Source: Eimeria necatrix (taxonomy: Eukaryota; Apicomplexa; Conoidasida; Eucoccidiorida; Eimeriidae). From it: a stretch of 64,000 nt of DNA. Where the stretch lies: positions 12,501 to 76,500 of the forward strand of contig NW_013654657.1 in NCBI RefSeq assembly GCF_000499385.1, read 5' to 3'. How positions within the stretch are numbered: position 1 is the stretch's first letter; each line of letters starts with the position of its first letter. Below, piece by piece: positions 45,710 to 57,200 of this stretch. Made by a program: the position numbers and the translations under genes. The notes under the pieces were generated by a model, which was not told the origin of the DNA, did not search any database, and saw only the letters and a list, made by a program, of their open reading frames with translations.

Positions 45710-46366
45710 ATGCAGTACGCACTAGCCCACAGCAACGCTCTACATACTTTGCTAATTGCACAGACTGGCTCCACAAATCCACCAAATTTTAATTCGAAAC
45801 CTCACATACGGTTTCGTAAGCGCAAGCCGCTCTGCGAGAAACTTTGCACAGGGCGTCGCCGAAGCTCTCGTCCTCTAAATCCTCTGAATCCTCTTCCCCT
45901 TGCATACATAAAATTCCGAGGCACCCAAACAGATGAGAGCAATAATAGTGCATATGCCTACCCCTCTAAAGTCCCTCAGATACACACCGGTGAAGCTTCA
46001 GAAAAAACAGCATTCACGCATCCCTTTGAAAAGAGCACTTTTGCTTGCTACGAATCCCAATCCGACCGTAAACGTAAAAATTCTAGTAAAGTTTCCAAGC
46101 AGTACCAAACAGGGGTGAAGCGAGCAGTGTGTCAAAGTAAATTGCTGCTGGCGAGGGTTGTCTTGCAGCTTCCGCTGTTCCAGCTGCTGCTGATTTTTGT
46201 TTGGGGAGTTGTCCCCATTTCTCGTTACCCGTGCCCGTTGCCACTGCGAAGTTGCTGTTCCTGTTGCTGTTACTTCTGCCTCTCTTATTCGTGCCGCTGT
46301 TGCTTCACCTCAGCCTCTCCTGCCGCCCCTCCCGCTGCAGAAAGCCGAAGCAAAGCGCGGCGTTAA
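45710..46366 (+). CDS. Hypothetical protein with a C-terminal hydrophobic segment
   Basis: An open frame of about 218 residues from ATG 45710. It is rich in Arg, Lys, Pro and Ser at first (for example RFRKRKPLCEKLCTGRRRSS), then has a hydrophobic stretch LARVVLQLPLFQLLLIFVWG and a Cys-rich end. No family is recognised. Competing frames in the 3' half (46197-46512) weaken the case. It could be a real short gene or chance. Confidence 0.3.
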   Translation: MQYALAHSNALHTLLIAQTGSTNPPNFNSKPHIRFRKRKPLCEKLCTGRRRSSRPLNPLNPLPLAYIKFRGTQTDESNNSAYAYPSKVPQIHTGEASEKTAFTHPFEKSTFACYESQSDRKRKNSSKVSKQYQTGVKRAVCQSKLLLARVVLQLPLFQLLLIFVWGVVPISRYPCPLPLRSCCSCCCYFCLSYSCRCCFTSASPAAPPAAESRSKARR

Positions 46367-46547
46367 AGCTTCTTTCAAGCGAGCCGCGTCCGACTTCTGC
46401 TTCGTCTCCAATAATTCGTACTTCCAAGATATATTCGTGTTACTTAAAAGTTAAGAAAGATGAAAAGAGGAACACCGGCACGTGTTTGCTCCTCTCACTA
46501 GCTCCTATATGAGTTGAAAACATAAAGCGCAGCCCTCTGCTCGCAGC

Positions 46548-47495
46548 TTATCCCCATTTAATGACGCAGTGATCACGGTACGTTCCCTGTGGCAATCCTA
46601 TTTCGGTGTCTGTCTCCGCCGAATCTGTCGTAGGACAAAGAAAAACTTTCTCCCTCACATTATGCAGTTTGCGTACGCCACGCACTACACCATAGACACA
46701 TCCTCCAACTAGCAGTGCCCACGGAGTCAAAGCAAATGCTGTGGAGCAAACACTGTACACACTCGCTGCGCCCGTTGCTGCTGCCGCTGCTTCTCCTGCT
46801 GCTGCTGCTCCTGCTGCAGCAGAAACACCAGATCCGGCCGCTGCCGTGGCTTCAGCTGCAGCGCCAAAAGCAACCACCGCTTCTGTTAGTTGCAGGAAGA
46901 AGAACCGTGCAGCGACTGCGCAAAGAACTGGAGCTCCCGCTGAAAAAAACACACGAACATACTATCTAACAGATCACAGAGGGATGCATCCAAACAGAAT
47001 ACATCCACCAAGAAAGCAGAAAATACCCACTCGATCACACCAAGGAAAACTCAATAAATAACATCCACAAATAAAAAAGGAATCTTTGTCCCTAAAACTG
47101 TCATAAAACCTGCGGCACCTTGCAGCATTCAAGGCACCATTCTGTTTACATACGCGCAGCAGCGCTTCGCACTTGCCTGCTTTAGCTGCATCGACTAAAT
47201 CCTTCAAAGAATACGGAGCCATTTTCTGAAGATCGTCCAAGAAGATCTCAGCCTCGTCCACAGGCAGCAGAAATTTCGTCGATCGCAAACGGTCAGCGCC
47301 AAACACTTTCACCGTTTCCCCCAAAAAACTCACGAGGTGCTGCAAAAGAAAAATGTCGGCAAGTCTACAATCGTGAGAATGCATTTCAACTTCTACAGTT
47401 ATGTGCTGACATACAAAAGAGATGTAGGCTCTCTTTGCTTCGACAGGGACCGCACTAGTCTGCGCATCCCCTGCTACCTCGAAATACACCTTCAT
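46548..47495 (-). CDS. Hypothetical two-exon protein
   Basis: Exon 1, 47495-47027, starts at ATG (MKVYFEVAGDAQTSAVPVEA) and could end at GTG G|GTATTT. Exon 2, 46939-46548, follows a TTTTTTTCAG acceptor. The phases agree and predict about 286 residues. Exon 1 is a mixed helical domain (including DCRLADIFLLQHLVSFLGET); exon 2 is Ala/Gly-rich with a hydrophobic segment WALLVGGCVYGVVRGVRK, perhaps a C-terminal membrane anchor. Downstream in-frame reading of exon 1 through the proposed intron also gives a plausible end, so splicing is not certain. A degenerate copy of the exon 1 5' end lies at about 47523-47590. Function unknown. Confidence 0.4.
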
Positions 47496-47522
47496 GCGCA
47501 AGTGCTAGCAAATTAAAAACTA

Positions 47523-47590
47523 CGACCGCACTTGTCTGTGCATAACCTGCTACCTCGAAATAAACCTTCGCGCCAAGAGCTAACAACTAC
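47523..47590. repeat. Degenerate duplicate of the 5' end of the adjacent gene
   Basis: The segment with ACCTGCTACCTCGAAATAAA repeats, with substitutions, the sequence at about 47450-47510 (CCTGCTACCTCGAAATACAC), which covers the proposed start of the gene at 46548-47495. In the copy the start region is disrupted. It looks like a short tandem duplication that decayed. Confidence 0.7.
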
Positions 47591-47839
47591 AAAGCTTGGA
47601 GGGACTGACAAGCGTCAGCTCCGTGTGCATATGCAAACAAGATGTGCACGACAAGCGGGCATCCCGACAACTGACACAAGCAAAGACTTGCGCAAATCTA
47701 TTCGTTTGCATGCTAGGTGCAAAAACACACTTCATGTTTAGAGTAAGCGTGAAAATGCCTAAGCACATTTTTCACACGTTCTCCGCATAACGAATGTATG
47801 TATATTTATATATTTGCATTATAAACGTGAATAAACATC

Positions 47840-48820
47840 CTACACATCCACGTATATAGACGTACAATATATGTACTTAGGTTGTGCGTTTGAAGCTAAA
47901 CAAAACACAACTGCCTCATTCTGAACTATGCTGTCCGTTCTTACTTCAAGTGATTGGTAAGAGCTCCAACCGTGTCCCGCTTCGATCATGTAAAACCGCT
48001 GCGCGTCGGAAGCGGGCTTGCCTTTAATGACATAAAGCACATCACCGCCGTTGCTGTTTAACTCAGAGCAGAGTTGGCCTCCAACCTGCTGCAGCTGCTG
48101 CTCCAAGTCATTCTCATATTCTGGAATCTCCTTCTTTGCGGACTCAGCGAGGGCAGCAGGCAGTTCTGAGACAAGCGTGGGAGAACGCGAAGTTCGATGA
48201 CTCTCGTCTCCGTCTCTCGAGGACCCGTAGCTGCTCTGACCGTCAGTAACCTCTCCGTCCCTCTCTAAGGACAACAGAGACTCCACTGATGAGACCAGAA
48301 CCATATTTCCGAAGCATCTTCTCCCGCCGCCGTAGCTGCTGACGCTGCTGCTTCTGCTGTTCCGGGGCGTCCATCCTTGCCTGCCATTTTCTTCGTTTCC
48401 AGAGACCAAGTCTGTCAGAAACCAGTCCTCTGCCTCATCTAAACGACTCGAGTTGGTTCTGGAGAAAGACTTCGAGCTGCACAGCGTAGCGACGTTGCCG
48501 CTTCGAAGGCCCCCGCGCTCAAATAGAGATTCGCGCAGGGGCGTGGCCGAATCCACTTTGCCATCAGGAGAGACAGAAAAGTCCCGTGAATGCGTCACAG
48601 ACGATGCAGACTCATCAGCTGATGTGCGAGCGGCTGAGTCCGGCGCCGCTGCTTCAACTTCCACGTGACGGGCAAGCGAGGAGTCAAGAAGGGCAGTCGC
48701 GAGCTGTGAAACCTTCACAGCTCCGTCAGCTTTGATTGCCCTAGTTAAGGCCTCTCCTGCATCTCTAGCGCTGCTCACCACCACCTGCCGCAGTCGAAGA
48801 AGATGAGAAATCGCCGCCAT
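47840..48820 (-). CDS. Hypothetical Ser-rich protein
   Basis: From the ATG at 48820 the frame gives about 326 residues: MAAISHLLRLRQVVVSSARD, a helical Ala/Leu start, a long Ser-, Arg- and Asp-rich middle (including NSRSSSVSSYGGGRR), then a more ordered end with EYENDLEQQLQQVGGQLCSE and GDVLYVIKGKPASDAQRFYM. The open frame continues upstream of the ATG to about 48889 without another ATG, so an upstream exon is possible. No family is recognised. It lies on the same strand as the hypothetical gene to its left. Confidence 0.5.
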   Translation of the reverse strand: MAAISHLLRLRQVVVSSARDAGEALTRAIKADGAVKVSQLATALLDSSLARHVEVEAAAPDSAARTSADESASSVTHSRDFSVSPDGKVDSATPLRESLFERGGLRSGNVATLCSSKSFSRTNSSRLDEAEDWFLTDLVSGNEENGRQGWTPRNSRSSSVSSYGGGRRCFGNMVLVSSVESLLSLERDGEVTDGQSSYGSSRDGDESHRTSRSPTLVSELPAALAESAKKEIPEYENDLEQQLQQVGGQLCSELNSNGGDVLYVIKGKPASDAQRFYMIEAGHGWSSYQSLEVRTDSIVQNEAVVFCLASNAQPKYIYCTSIYVDV

Positions 48821-50026
48821 ACCGGACAGCCTTCTGTTGATCCGCCCTGCGCGGGACAGTGGCGCGACGCCAACGAAAACGGGGCTCAAAAGCTCTGCCC
48901 GCTTGACATACGCTGCTAATATCTGGAGCTCTACAGAAGACTAGTGGCAAGAAGTGCCGAGAAACGGCAGGCTGCCTCGATGACTGCCAAAGAACGCGTG
49001 TCTTCTCTCCTTTGTATGCGATGAGTTGACAGGTACAACCGCTCACTTCGAAAAGAAAAAATCGAGAAGAAGTAGCTTTCACATGTTTTCAAAGACCTTG
49101 CCTGGTCTGTTTAACAAGGAAGCAACTGAGAAAAGGTACACTTGTGAGCAGGTCCGTACGATGGACACCTAGATCGACAGGTGAACACAAATAGCTAATA
49201 GCCACGGTGGTTTGAAAGCCGTTTACAATGTACGGTCAAACCTTTATTCAAAACGATCCAAAACGTCTTGACATATAGCCTTCAATACATTTGCAAAGCT
49301 CATTCATTATAAGAAGGTCCTTGCCGAAGCTCACCGCCAACCTCCTGATTTGTGAAGGCCACAGTGGTCCAGACAACAACAAGGCGACTGACAATCGCGC
49401 TAGACACTGCCACACCAAGCCATTAAGGAGCTTTAATATCAATTTGATTTGGTGTGTGTAACTGTAAATGTCTCAAAAGACCGCTTCCAAAGCTGTTGCA
49501 GTGGGAAGTTTCTCCCTCTGGCTTCCAGGAGATTGGGTGGTGGTGGTTACTCGAAGAGGCAGCAGCCTTGAGTGGTTTGCACATGGTTTCAGTGCTTCGT
49601 TCTCATTCATAAATCAAGAAAGTGCATTGGAATTTGCACACCAGTACTCCCAATGAAGTGTAGCGAAGCTCATCCTTCTCGCCATTTTTCACTGTGACCT
49701 CCAGCAATCCTGTGGCACAGCGCAGCCTTTGCTGATGTTATGTACTGTACAAGAGACGTGACGGAGAATCCTTGAACTTTATAGCACTTAAATATGGCAA
49801 AATTGCAAAAGTTTTAAATTGCGTGCTGATGAGTTCAAATGCTTGGATCTTCGTCAGCCCACGACACAATCTCAAGATTACTGTAGCCAAATGACTCACC
49901 CGACGAATCAATATCATCTACCTTTCCAGATTCAATAAGACAATATCAACTTTTTACTACGTGGTACAAGTGGGTTATGCGCCGTAATTCTCTCATTTTC
50001 TTGTTCTTCCCTCAGCGGTGTACCAT
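48821..50026. other. Intergenic stretch, nothing supported
   Basis: A short plus-strand ATG frame at 49468-49656 (MSQKTASKAVAVGSFSLWLP) has no support beyond being open. No repeats of note. The tRNA gene follows directly. Confidence 0.5.
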
Positions 50027-50099
50027 GCCTTCTTAGCTTAGTCGGTAGAGCATCCGCTTAGTAAGCGGAAGGTCGCCGGTTCGAATCCGGCAGGAGGCT
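50027..50099 (+). tRNA. tRNA-Thr (anticodon AGT)
   Basis: A complete 73-nt cloverleaf without intron. The acceptor stem GCCTTCT pairs with AGGAGGC (one G-T pair), the D arm is GCTT/GAGC, the anticodon stem TCCGC/GCGGA carries loop TTAGTAA with anticodon AGT, the variable loop is AGGTC and the T arm is GCCGG TTCGAAT CCGGC. A-box and B-box promoters (TAGCTTAGTCGG and GGTTCGAATCC) are internal. It decodes ACT, and ACC by A-to-I editing as known for this tRNA class. Confidence 0.95.
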
Positions 50100-50998
50100 T
50101 CTGGCGCTCGGTGAACGACCCGCTTCTTACGCTGCCCCTGGCACTGCGCACCGTCCCCTCATCCCCACCGCATGTCTATGCAGGTCAGGCACTACTACCA
50201 ACCTTTCTACCTACGCTTTGGACTGCCAGCCAGTGCAGTACAGCTACCAACTTCAATGTATGCGAAGCCCTAGAGATCTACACAATCGCACAGAGGTACT
50301 AAGGTGTGGCTGCACTTCATTTAACTGCAGCACACCGGGCGGGACGCACAGGAGTGTTGCGTGCACATATTTCTGAGCACATTTGACATCTCTATGTGGT
50401 ACGCTCTTTACAATTGTGTGTATCTATGTATTAATGGAGGGCCAACTTTGTTCTCCCCTTGCAACGGCAACGCTACAACAGCAATTCTAAATCAAGGTAA
50501 TGCGAAAAGAATACGTGCGCGCGTAAAATTCCGTGGCTCGCCACTAAACCCCTTTGTTCCTTCACACCTCTTGCAAGCACCACTTACCCTGCGGAGCACC
50601 TAGCAATGCTATTGAATAATTAAACGCGTATGTCGTAAAAACTCATAAAAGGGCGTACAAATGAAACGAATACGAAGATGCAGAACACCACGAAAAAGGG
50701 AATTGATGGAAACAGAACTGTTTGATTGTGGACCAAAATGACCTTTTATATTTGTTGATTTGTGAGCTACCTTAAATTGTGAGGCGCTTATCTACCCATT
50801 TAAAACGCCTTCGCGCCTGATCATTCAACCCCCTGCTTCCCTTGCAGCTCCCTATCCAGCTCCGTGCGCATAGCACAGGAATCTACGCAGACTACTAGGA
50901 GGAACACTCCTGTGCCTCGCAGTCGCAAAGAGCCAGATTCCATAGTCGTGCACTTCTCGGGAAGACAAGAGACACAAAATCTGTACCAACCAACAACC
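50100..50998. other. Intergenic stretch, nothing supported
   Basis: Short open frames only. The region lies between the tRNA and the 3' end of MBF1. No repeat or regulatory element is recognised. Confidence 0.5.
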
Positions 50999-52414
50999 TC
51001 ACTCATCCGCAACCCTCTTCTTCTGTGTGCATTTCGGCAGTTGACAACCCAGCGCACGGCTCATCTTCTGCAAAATAACCCCGTTCGGAATGGCCTATTG
51101 ACAAAAACACGAATGCACACAGTTGAAGCAGACATCTGAGAGGCACGCTGCATGCAGCGCCCAATCACGCACTTTCCCAAAGCCCTGCTGCAGCTAGAAG
51201 TGTGTAAGTCAGTCGGAAACGATCCAGCACAAGGCCCTATTTATCAGATATGACCCGTCTCATCTTTTTGTACCGCATCTTCCCCTCTCTTGCCTGTATC
51301 TTTTCAATTGCTTTTCTATTCCCCTCTCGGCTACTAAGTGAGACAGGGAGTGTGCCCTCAGACTGCTAAAGCCTGGCTATGGGACCATCCCCCTGTTGGC
51401 CTACCTTCCCACTTTCATACTCGCTAACAACTGAGGGCTTCTCATTGATCGCCTGCGCTAGCTGGGCCTGAGTCATGCCCTTGTTCCTCCTAGCCTCTGC
51501 CAAAGCGCGGCAGAAGTCAGTCGAGACTCGGTCAATGTGGTAGTCGCCGGTGTCTTCCTCAACCTTCTTGGCGCTGAGAAAAGAAAAATGCAAAAAATAG
51601 GGTTGTAGACAACTAATTTCGCAAAATTTGCGCCAACGGCAATTGGGGGTGCAACACCATTTGGTCTCCACCTCTGCGGAAAAAGGGAATGCACAGTACA
51701 AGCCACACAAGAAGCCCAGACGCAAGCGTATAAGGAAATAGAATTGAAACGAAATACACTCGTATCCTAAATTGGGAAACAAAAAAATCCCGGCCATGCA
51801 GTAGGTTGAGCTACAAGCAGAGGAAATGGAAAAAAGCGGCGAAGAGGCAGGATCACACCCGACAAGTGTGCCAAGAGCTCGAGGAACAAAATCGAAAAGT
51901 GCGATGAAGTTGACAGAGCAAAATAACCAGCCAGCAAATCAAAGCAATACAAAAAGGTGCAACGCTAGCAAAAACAACTGCATGTAACGAATCTACCCTA
52001 AATGCACACGACGACGACGCCAATGCAAAAGTGTAAAAGATGTGGGATGACCCTATTTCACTATGCACTTACTTCGGGATCAAACCAGCCTTCGTAGCTT
52101 TGTTCCGACCGCCCAGAACTAAAGCGCAACAGGTAAAAGCACTTACACGTCAGGGCTGTGACGAGGCGTTTCCAGTGGGGAGCAAAATGTACTAATGGGC
52201 ACTAATGGGAACCATTAACCAACGATTTGATGTCAATCTCGCCAGCCTCTAATGCACGGAAGGGTTGAGGTCTCTGCTTACATTTCTTCTCAGTTTCTAT
52301 CACTTCCCCGGCCCTGCGCGCCTTGTTGACTTCTGATTCTTTAGATACTCTTTTCCCTCCCCCTGGACTGGTTTTCTTCAATACCACTGGAGTCCAGTCT
52401 TGGAAATGCGACAT
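50999..52414 (-). CDS. MBF1: Multiprotein bridging factor 1 (transcriptional coactivator)
   Basis: MBF1 links gene-specific activators to TBP. Four exons keep phase: 52414-52282, 52118-52073, 51573-51405 and 51094-50999, predicting 147 residues, the normal MBF1 size. The N-terminal MBF1 domain reads MSHFQDWTPVVLKKTSPGGG, then NKARRAGEVIETEKK. After GGRNKATKAGL comes a cro/C1-type helix-turn-helix: DRVSTDFCRALAEARRNKGM, TQAQLAQAINEKPSVVSEYE, then AIPNGVILQKMSRALG and a basic tail KKRVADE. The QAQLAQAINEKPSVVSEYESG core is diagnostic. Its start faces the start of the twin-CX9C gene, with about 590 bp between the ATGs. Confidence 0.96.
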
Positions 52415-53007
52415 TTTTTTAAGAGAAGCTGCAGAACAGGGGCTCGCGGGAAACCAAGACGCAGGCACTTTGAAGCGAGAAGCGAGGAATGGCGCACAAG
52501 TGCGAGGTACGCAGAATGTCCTAAATGCCGGATTTCATAAAAAAACCAGCTTTTCACGCTACTTTACTTTTTTAGAACCGTGGATTTCGCTGGAAGCCCA
52601 CTCGGCTGCATCAAGCGGTGGTGGATGGGGCTGTGCATGCGACTGGTGAGCCCTCCAAAGACGACGGCGCTGTCAGCTTGAAACCACTACAAGTATTTGT
52701 CCGTGCATTTGTCTATCGAGAAACTGAAGTGTATGGTGGAGCGTACTTTTACTTTTTATGTTGTGAGTACAGAGGGCGTTCGTCCGTCGAGTCTCCGCGT
52801 TTGTTTTCTGCCAGTGCTGCTCGCCTCTTCTGTCCAGGTGTTGGAGGAGGTTTCGAGCTTGCTTAGCCTTTTCCGTGGGGTATCTATTTTTAAGAAGACG
52901 ACTAAGGAAAACTGACGTTGTGCACGCCCTACTGCCGTTCCCCGCTTGCTCCCTTGGGGTGCACGGCGTTTCGCCAAGCTTGTGACAAGCTATCCTCCTG
53001 AGAAGCC
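52415..53007. promoter_or_regulatory. Divergent intergenic region between MBF1 and the twin-CX9C gene
   Basis: The two genes are head to head, so this segment of about 590 bp must hold both promoters or a shared one. Open frames within it overlap in both senses and are not supported as genes. No specific element is recognised. Confidence 0.5.
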
Positions 53008-53582
53008 ATGGAACAGGCCAAGAAGTTGCAGTTCCCTCCCTATTTTCCAATTGTAAGGAAAGGTATGAGTTGAACAACGAGACAATGTCGGAATTGTACG
53101 CTTATGAGCTTCCACCGCATTCTGTTCTTCATCGCTAGTAGTTAGTTCTCTGAGCCTTTAACCGCTTCCTGTTTCACTATACATTACTATTTTCTCAATG
53201 TGGCTGCGCTTCAGGATGCGAGAAGGTAGCCACTGATTTATTCGAGTGTTTGCAAGCATGTACCAATGAAGGACACACTAAGCTGACAGAAAGTGCAATG
53301 GAGGAGAAGTGCGGCAAGGCTATGGAGGTGAGACTCACTTGCTGTCTTCACGTGTTTGAAGCATTGAGCAGATTTTGTTTTGTTAGTGTATTTGCTAGCA
53401 AAAATGTAGACGCGATGTTGAAACGGGGCGAGACCATATGATCTTCTATCTAGAGCTTCAGCAAGGGCTTAATGCTTATTTGGCCTCTGCAGGTGTACAA
53501 AACGTGCACTGAGGCGTCACTCAGTGATAAACGCCTCCCGCCTCCACTCGTCGAAGTCGGCTTCCCGCCAAAGCATTCTTGA
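53008..53582 (+). CDS. Twin CX9C (CHCH) mitochondrial-type protein
   Basis: Three exons keep phase: 53008-53062, 53215-53327 and 53493-53582, predicting 85 residues. The cysteine pattern is C-EKVATDLFE-C and C-GKAMEVYKT-C, two CX9C pairs in a helix-loop-helix, as in small intermembrane-space proteins imported and oxidised by the MIA40/ERV1 relay (COX assembly factors and complex subunits). It starts MEQAKKLQFPPYFPIVRKG and ends in a Pro-rich tail. The exact family member cannot be named. Borders are GTATGA, GTGAGA and CAG acceptors. Confidence 0.88.
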
Positions 53583-54294
53583 AGTGCAAACAAGGAAACT
53601 CCAGAGCTACCCTGCCCACAATATTGTACCTACTCGCGGCTGTGTATGCACGTGCACGTACGCACACAGTTTGACGGCGTAGAACGTCCACTCCTTTTTT
53701 GTGTTCCGGTGGCAGTCTTGCCCAGCTCATTTTTGGCCGAGTGTTCTACCCTGCACGTAGATGTCATGACGGCACTTCCCATTTCGCTGTCAAATGCGGC
53801 TTCGTAACAGACTTCGCCGCCCTCAGAGGCATATGCCAAAGAAAGTACTGAGGATTTTCAGCGAATGAGACGGTGCCCCGCTTGGCGTGCTAATGGCCCC
53901 AAATGACCACGTGAATTTCGTGTGCCACTGTGGCCAGGAAGAACCCAGTAGGAAGTTGACTTCGATTTGGAACGATCCCAGGGCCGTGTTTCCAGGTCCG
54001 CGCTAAATAACACTAGTCCTATTCATTAGTCTCCATCTGCACTGTACCAGCAACCACGTGTGCGTAAGCTAGTCTTTCGGAGGACTGCCACAGCGTACGA
54101 CTAATTTGTACTGCTTCTGCTTAGTCCAATGAACAATCGGGCAGAGAGGTATACACTAGGGAGAAATGCCTGCATGGCTCGACCCCAGGGTCGCCTTTTG
54201 GTTCGGAGCAATCATACTGCTTAAAACCTTGTTGGGGTCACCCAAATGGGACTCGCCCGTAGGGGCACTCCCAAAGACACGTCTCTTCACACGA
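53583..54294. other. Convergent intergenic region
   Basis: Lies between the 3' ends of the twin-CX9C gene and transketolase. No gene or notable repeat is seen. Confidence 0.55.
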
Positions 54295-57200
54295 TTATTT
54301 CTTTAATGCCTCTCTGACACTCTTTGCCACGTTCTCTCCTGTGAAACCGAATGCTTTCCAAATGTCGGCTCGAGGGGCGCTTGCACCGAAGCCCTTCATT
54401 CCGATGTGCACGTCGAAATATCTGTCCCAGCCTGATTCACGGACAGCGAAACGTCACACACGCAGACCTAGCTGGTGAGGACATTGCCAGGGAGTTGCAA
54501 CTGTGTCTCACTCAGCAGCTGATGAAGAATTTTAGTGGCTTGTACACTGGGAACTGATGCACGAAGTTTACATGAACATATCAGCAAGGGGCCAAGAGCT
54601 TGCATAAAAGATGCGGATACGAGAAGCCAGGCGCACCAGAGGCCGCACGCAATACAATGACCATGGGAAATATTTACTTCGCTCTTCCAGTGTGATAGCT
54701 ACAAGACGCACCTAGAGTTGCAGCGGCTTCAACATATGCACACAGGACCTTCCCCTCTTTTCTTTCCTTCAGCATTAATACTTCCTCTCTGTAAGCCTCG
54801 GGCTGCTCTTCAAAAGTGTCCCAACACATCATGGAAACAACGCGAACATCGCACTCTGTAAGCAGCTTTTTCGCCTCGACACAAAATTGAAGTTCCGACC
54901 CGCTTCCAGCAATAATAACCTGTAGTCCACAAAGAAGCATCAACCTCCACACGTTCCAGAAATCGGGAACTAAATATGAATACTTAGAAACGCACTAATC
55001 AACCGCTTTTCCCCGGTTGCCAGCAGAGCGGCAAAAGAGCATACTGGGAAAGAAAACATGAATATCGCCCCCAAATCCCTGGAAGTTCATACGACACACA
55101 GACGCGTGGTTTTCAGTCACTCTCGATTATCAATGAATTTAGCTTACCTGGGGCTTTCCCGACTTGGCAAAGTCCGAAACAATGTAACCTCCCTTCAGCG
55201 CTTTTTCTACTGAGCTTCCAGCAATCGGAGGGATGCCCCCACGGCACAAGCAGATGACTGTGGGACCCGTAGCATGCCTCAACCAGGTGATATAAGCGGC
55301 TGCCACTTCGTTCGCATCTGCAGCAGGGACGTATGGAACAGCGAGCTAACACAATCACGCATGGGAGAGATATGCTAGGGGCTCCCGTTAATCATCAACG
55401 ACGAACACAAGCTGCTTCGCGTTGAACGAAAGTATCCTGCATTCCTCCCCGTACCTCCAGAATATGCAGTGTGTAGTTTCAAGAACTGTCACGATCATTA
55501 TGGGCATGCAAGCATCCGTACGCAGTCCAAATACGAACCATGCGCAGCCACAAATGCGTCCAGAATTACCTGCCGGTCTAGCGCAGAGCATGTTGGGCAA
55601 AGCCCTGCAGAGGGGGATGACCTCCACCGCCTGGTGCGTTGGTCCATCTTCTCCAAGCTCAATTGAGTCGTGAGTAGATATGAATAAGCAGCCAAGCTTG
55701 GAGAGAGCTGCGAGTCTCACCGCTCCCCAAGCGTAGGTGATGAAGTTGAGGAAAGTGGCACCGAAGGGGCGGAAACAGCCGTAAGCATACAACCCATTGC
55801 AAATAGCAGCCATGCCATGCTCTCTCACCCCGAAGTGAATATAACGGTCTGCGTAAGACCCGAATTTCGGGTTGGGAGAAAATGCCGTTTCACCCTTCAG
55901 TCGCGTCTCGTTTGACGTCGTCAGATCGGCACTCCCACCGATCTGCATGACGCAAAGATCTAAAAAGGTGCATACATGAGTACAAAGAAACATACACAGA
56001 CGGCGACGCAAAGGACGAATGATCTAACAAGGAAGCACTTGAGGATAATCAGGAAAACATACACTGAAGGGGAGGGGAAACATCTCAAGAACATATGTGT
56101 CTCATTTAATTTGCCGGCTATCTGCCAACTCAGTTTACGGTAAGCATATCATCTTTCTCCGCTTACAAGCTCTGGCATGAAATCCTTGATTGCATTGAGT
56201 GCTTTCCCAGAGAGAACTCTTGTGGAGGCCGGGGTGTCTGCTGCTGCCTTGGCCATGTCTTTCAGCGCAGTTTCAGCTTGTTCGCTCACTTCTCTACCAA
56301 ACATTCTTTCTAATTCTTGTTTTTCCTTTGGATATGCCTCTCCATACTTGGTAAAAAGCGTTTGCCATGCATCATATTCTGCTTTGTTCCGAGCGGCAAC
56401 TCCCGCATAGAACTACGACACAACAACGTCTCGCATAGAATTACAGGGAATGCTCGCTTTCACAGGAATGCAAGCCGTTTACTGCCCCTCCACTGTCGAC
56501 TGTTGCCCCTCTTACAGCAACACCTAAAACTAGAGTGTGGCCCTGCACCCCAACAAGCCCCAAACTGCCGCGTACTTTTCTGGTGTCCTCTGGTACGTGG
56601 AAGTCTTCGTTGGGGTTGAGGCCTAATTTCTCCTTGAGCTGTTTTATGTCGTCAGCACTCAGAGGAGCTCCATGTACCTTCTCCGTCCCCTCGTTCTGGC
56701 TACCCCATCCAATTGTTGTCTTGATTTCAATGAGAGATGGCTTGTCCGTCACCGCTTTCGCCCTTCTAATGGCCTGATAAAGAGCAGCATACAGAGTCTC
56801 ATTCCACAAAAGTTCCATCTGAAGGAAATTTAATACTGGACTGTCATTCAAGATCAAAGACTGGAGACAGAGCCTACTATGCCGCTTGCTGCCTCTTTTT
56901 CACGTGGCCACTTCACTGTCTTCTACGCTCCATCTTTCCTGTGCCCGCATCCCTCAGTGCTGCTTATCTGCCTTTATTTTCACGTAGTTCTGTGCTGCTG
57001 GCTCCCTCATTGCGGTCGGCTCCGTCTCTATTTACCTGTAGAATACCACTAATGTCTCGATCTCCGTCCTTTACGGTCTGCGTGTGCCACCCGTAAGCGT
57101 TAAATCGCTGTAAAACATTCTCCGTGAAGCTGAGCGATGTGTCCCCATCTATCGTAATTTTGTTCGAGTCGTACAACACAATCAAGCGGCCCAAACCCAA

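Noticed and set aside
46548..46952. Independent small Ala-rich secreted protein
   Set aside because: The frame lacks an ATG at its start and begins at a good acceptor, so it fits better as a second exon of the neighbouring gene.
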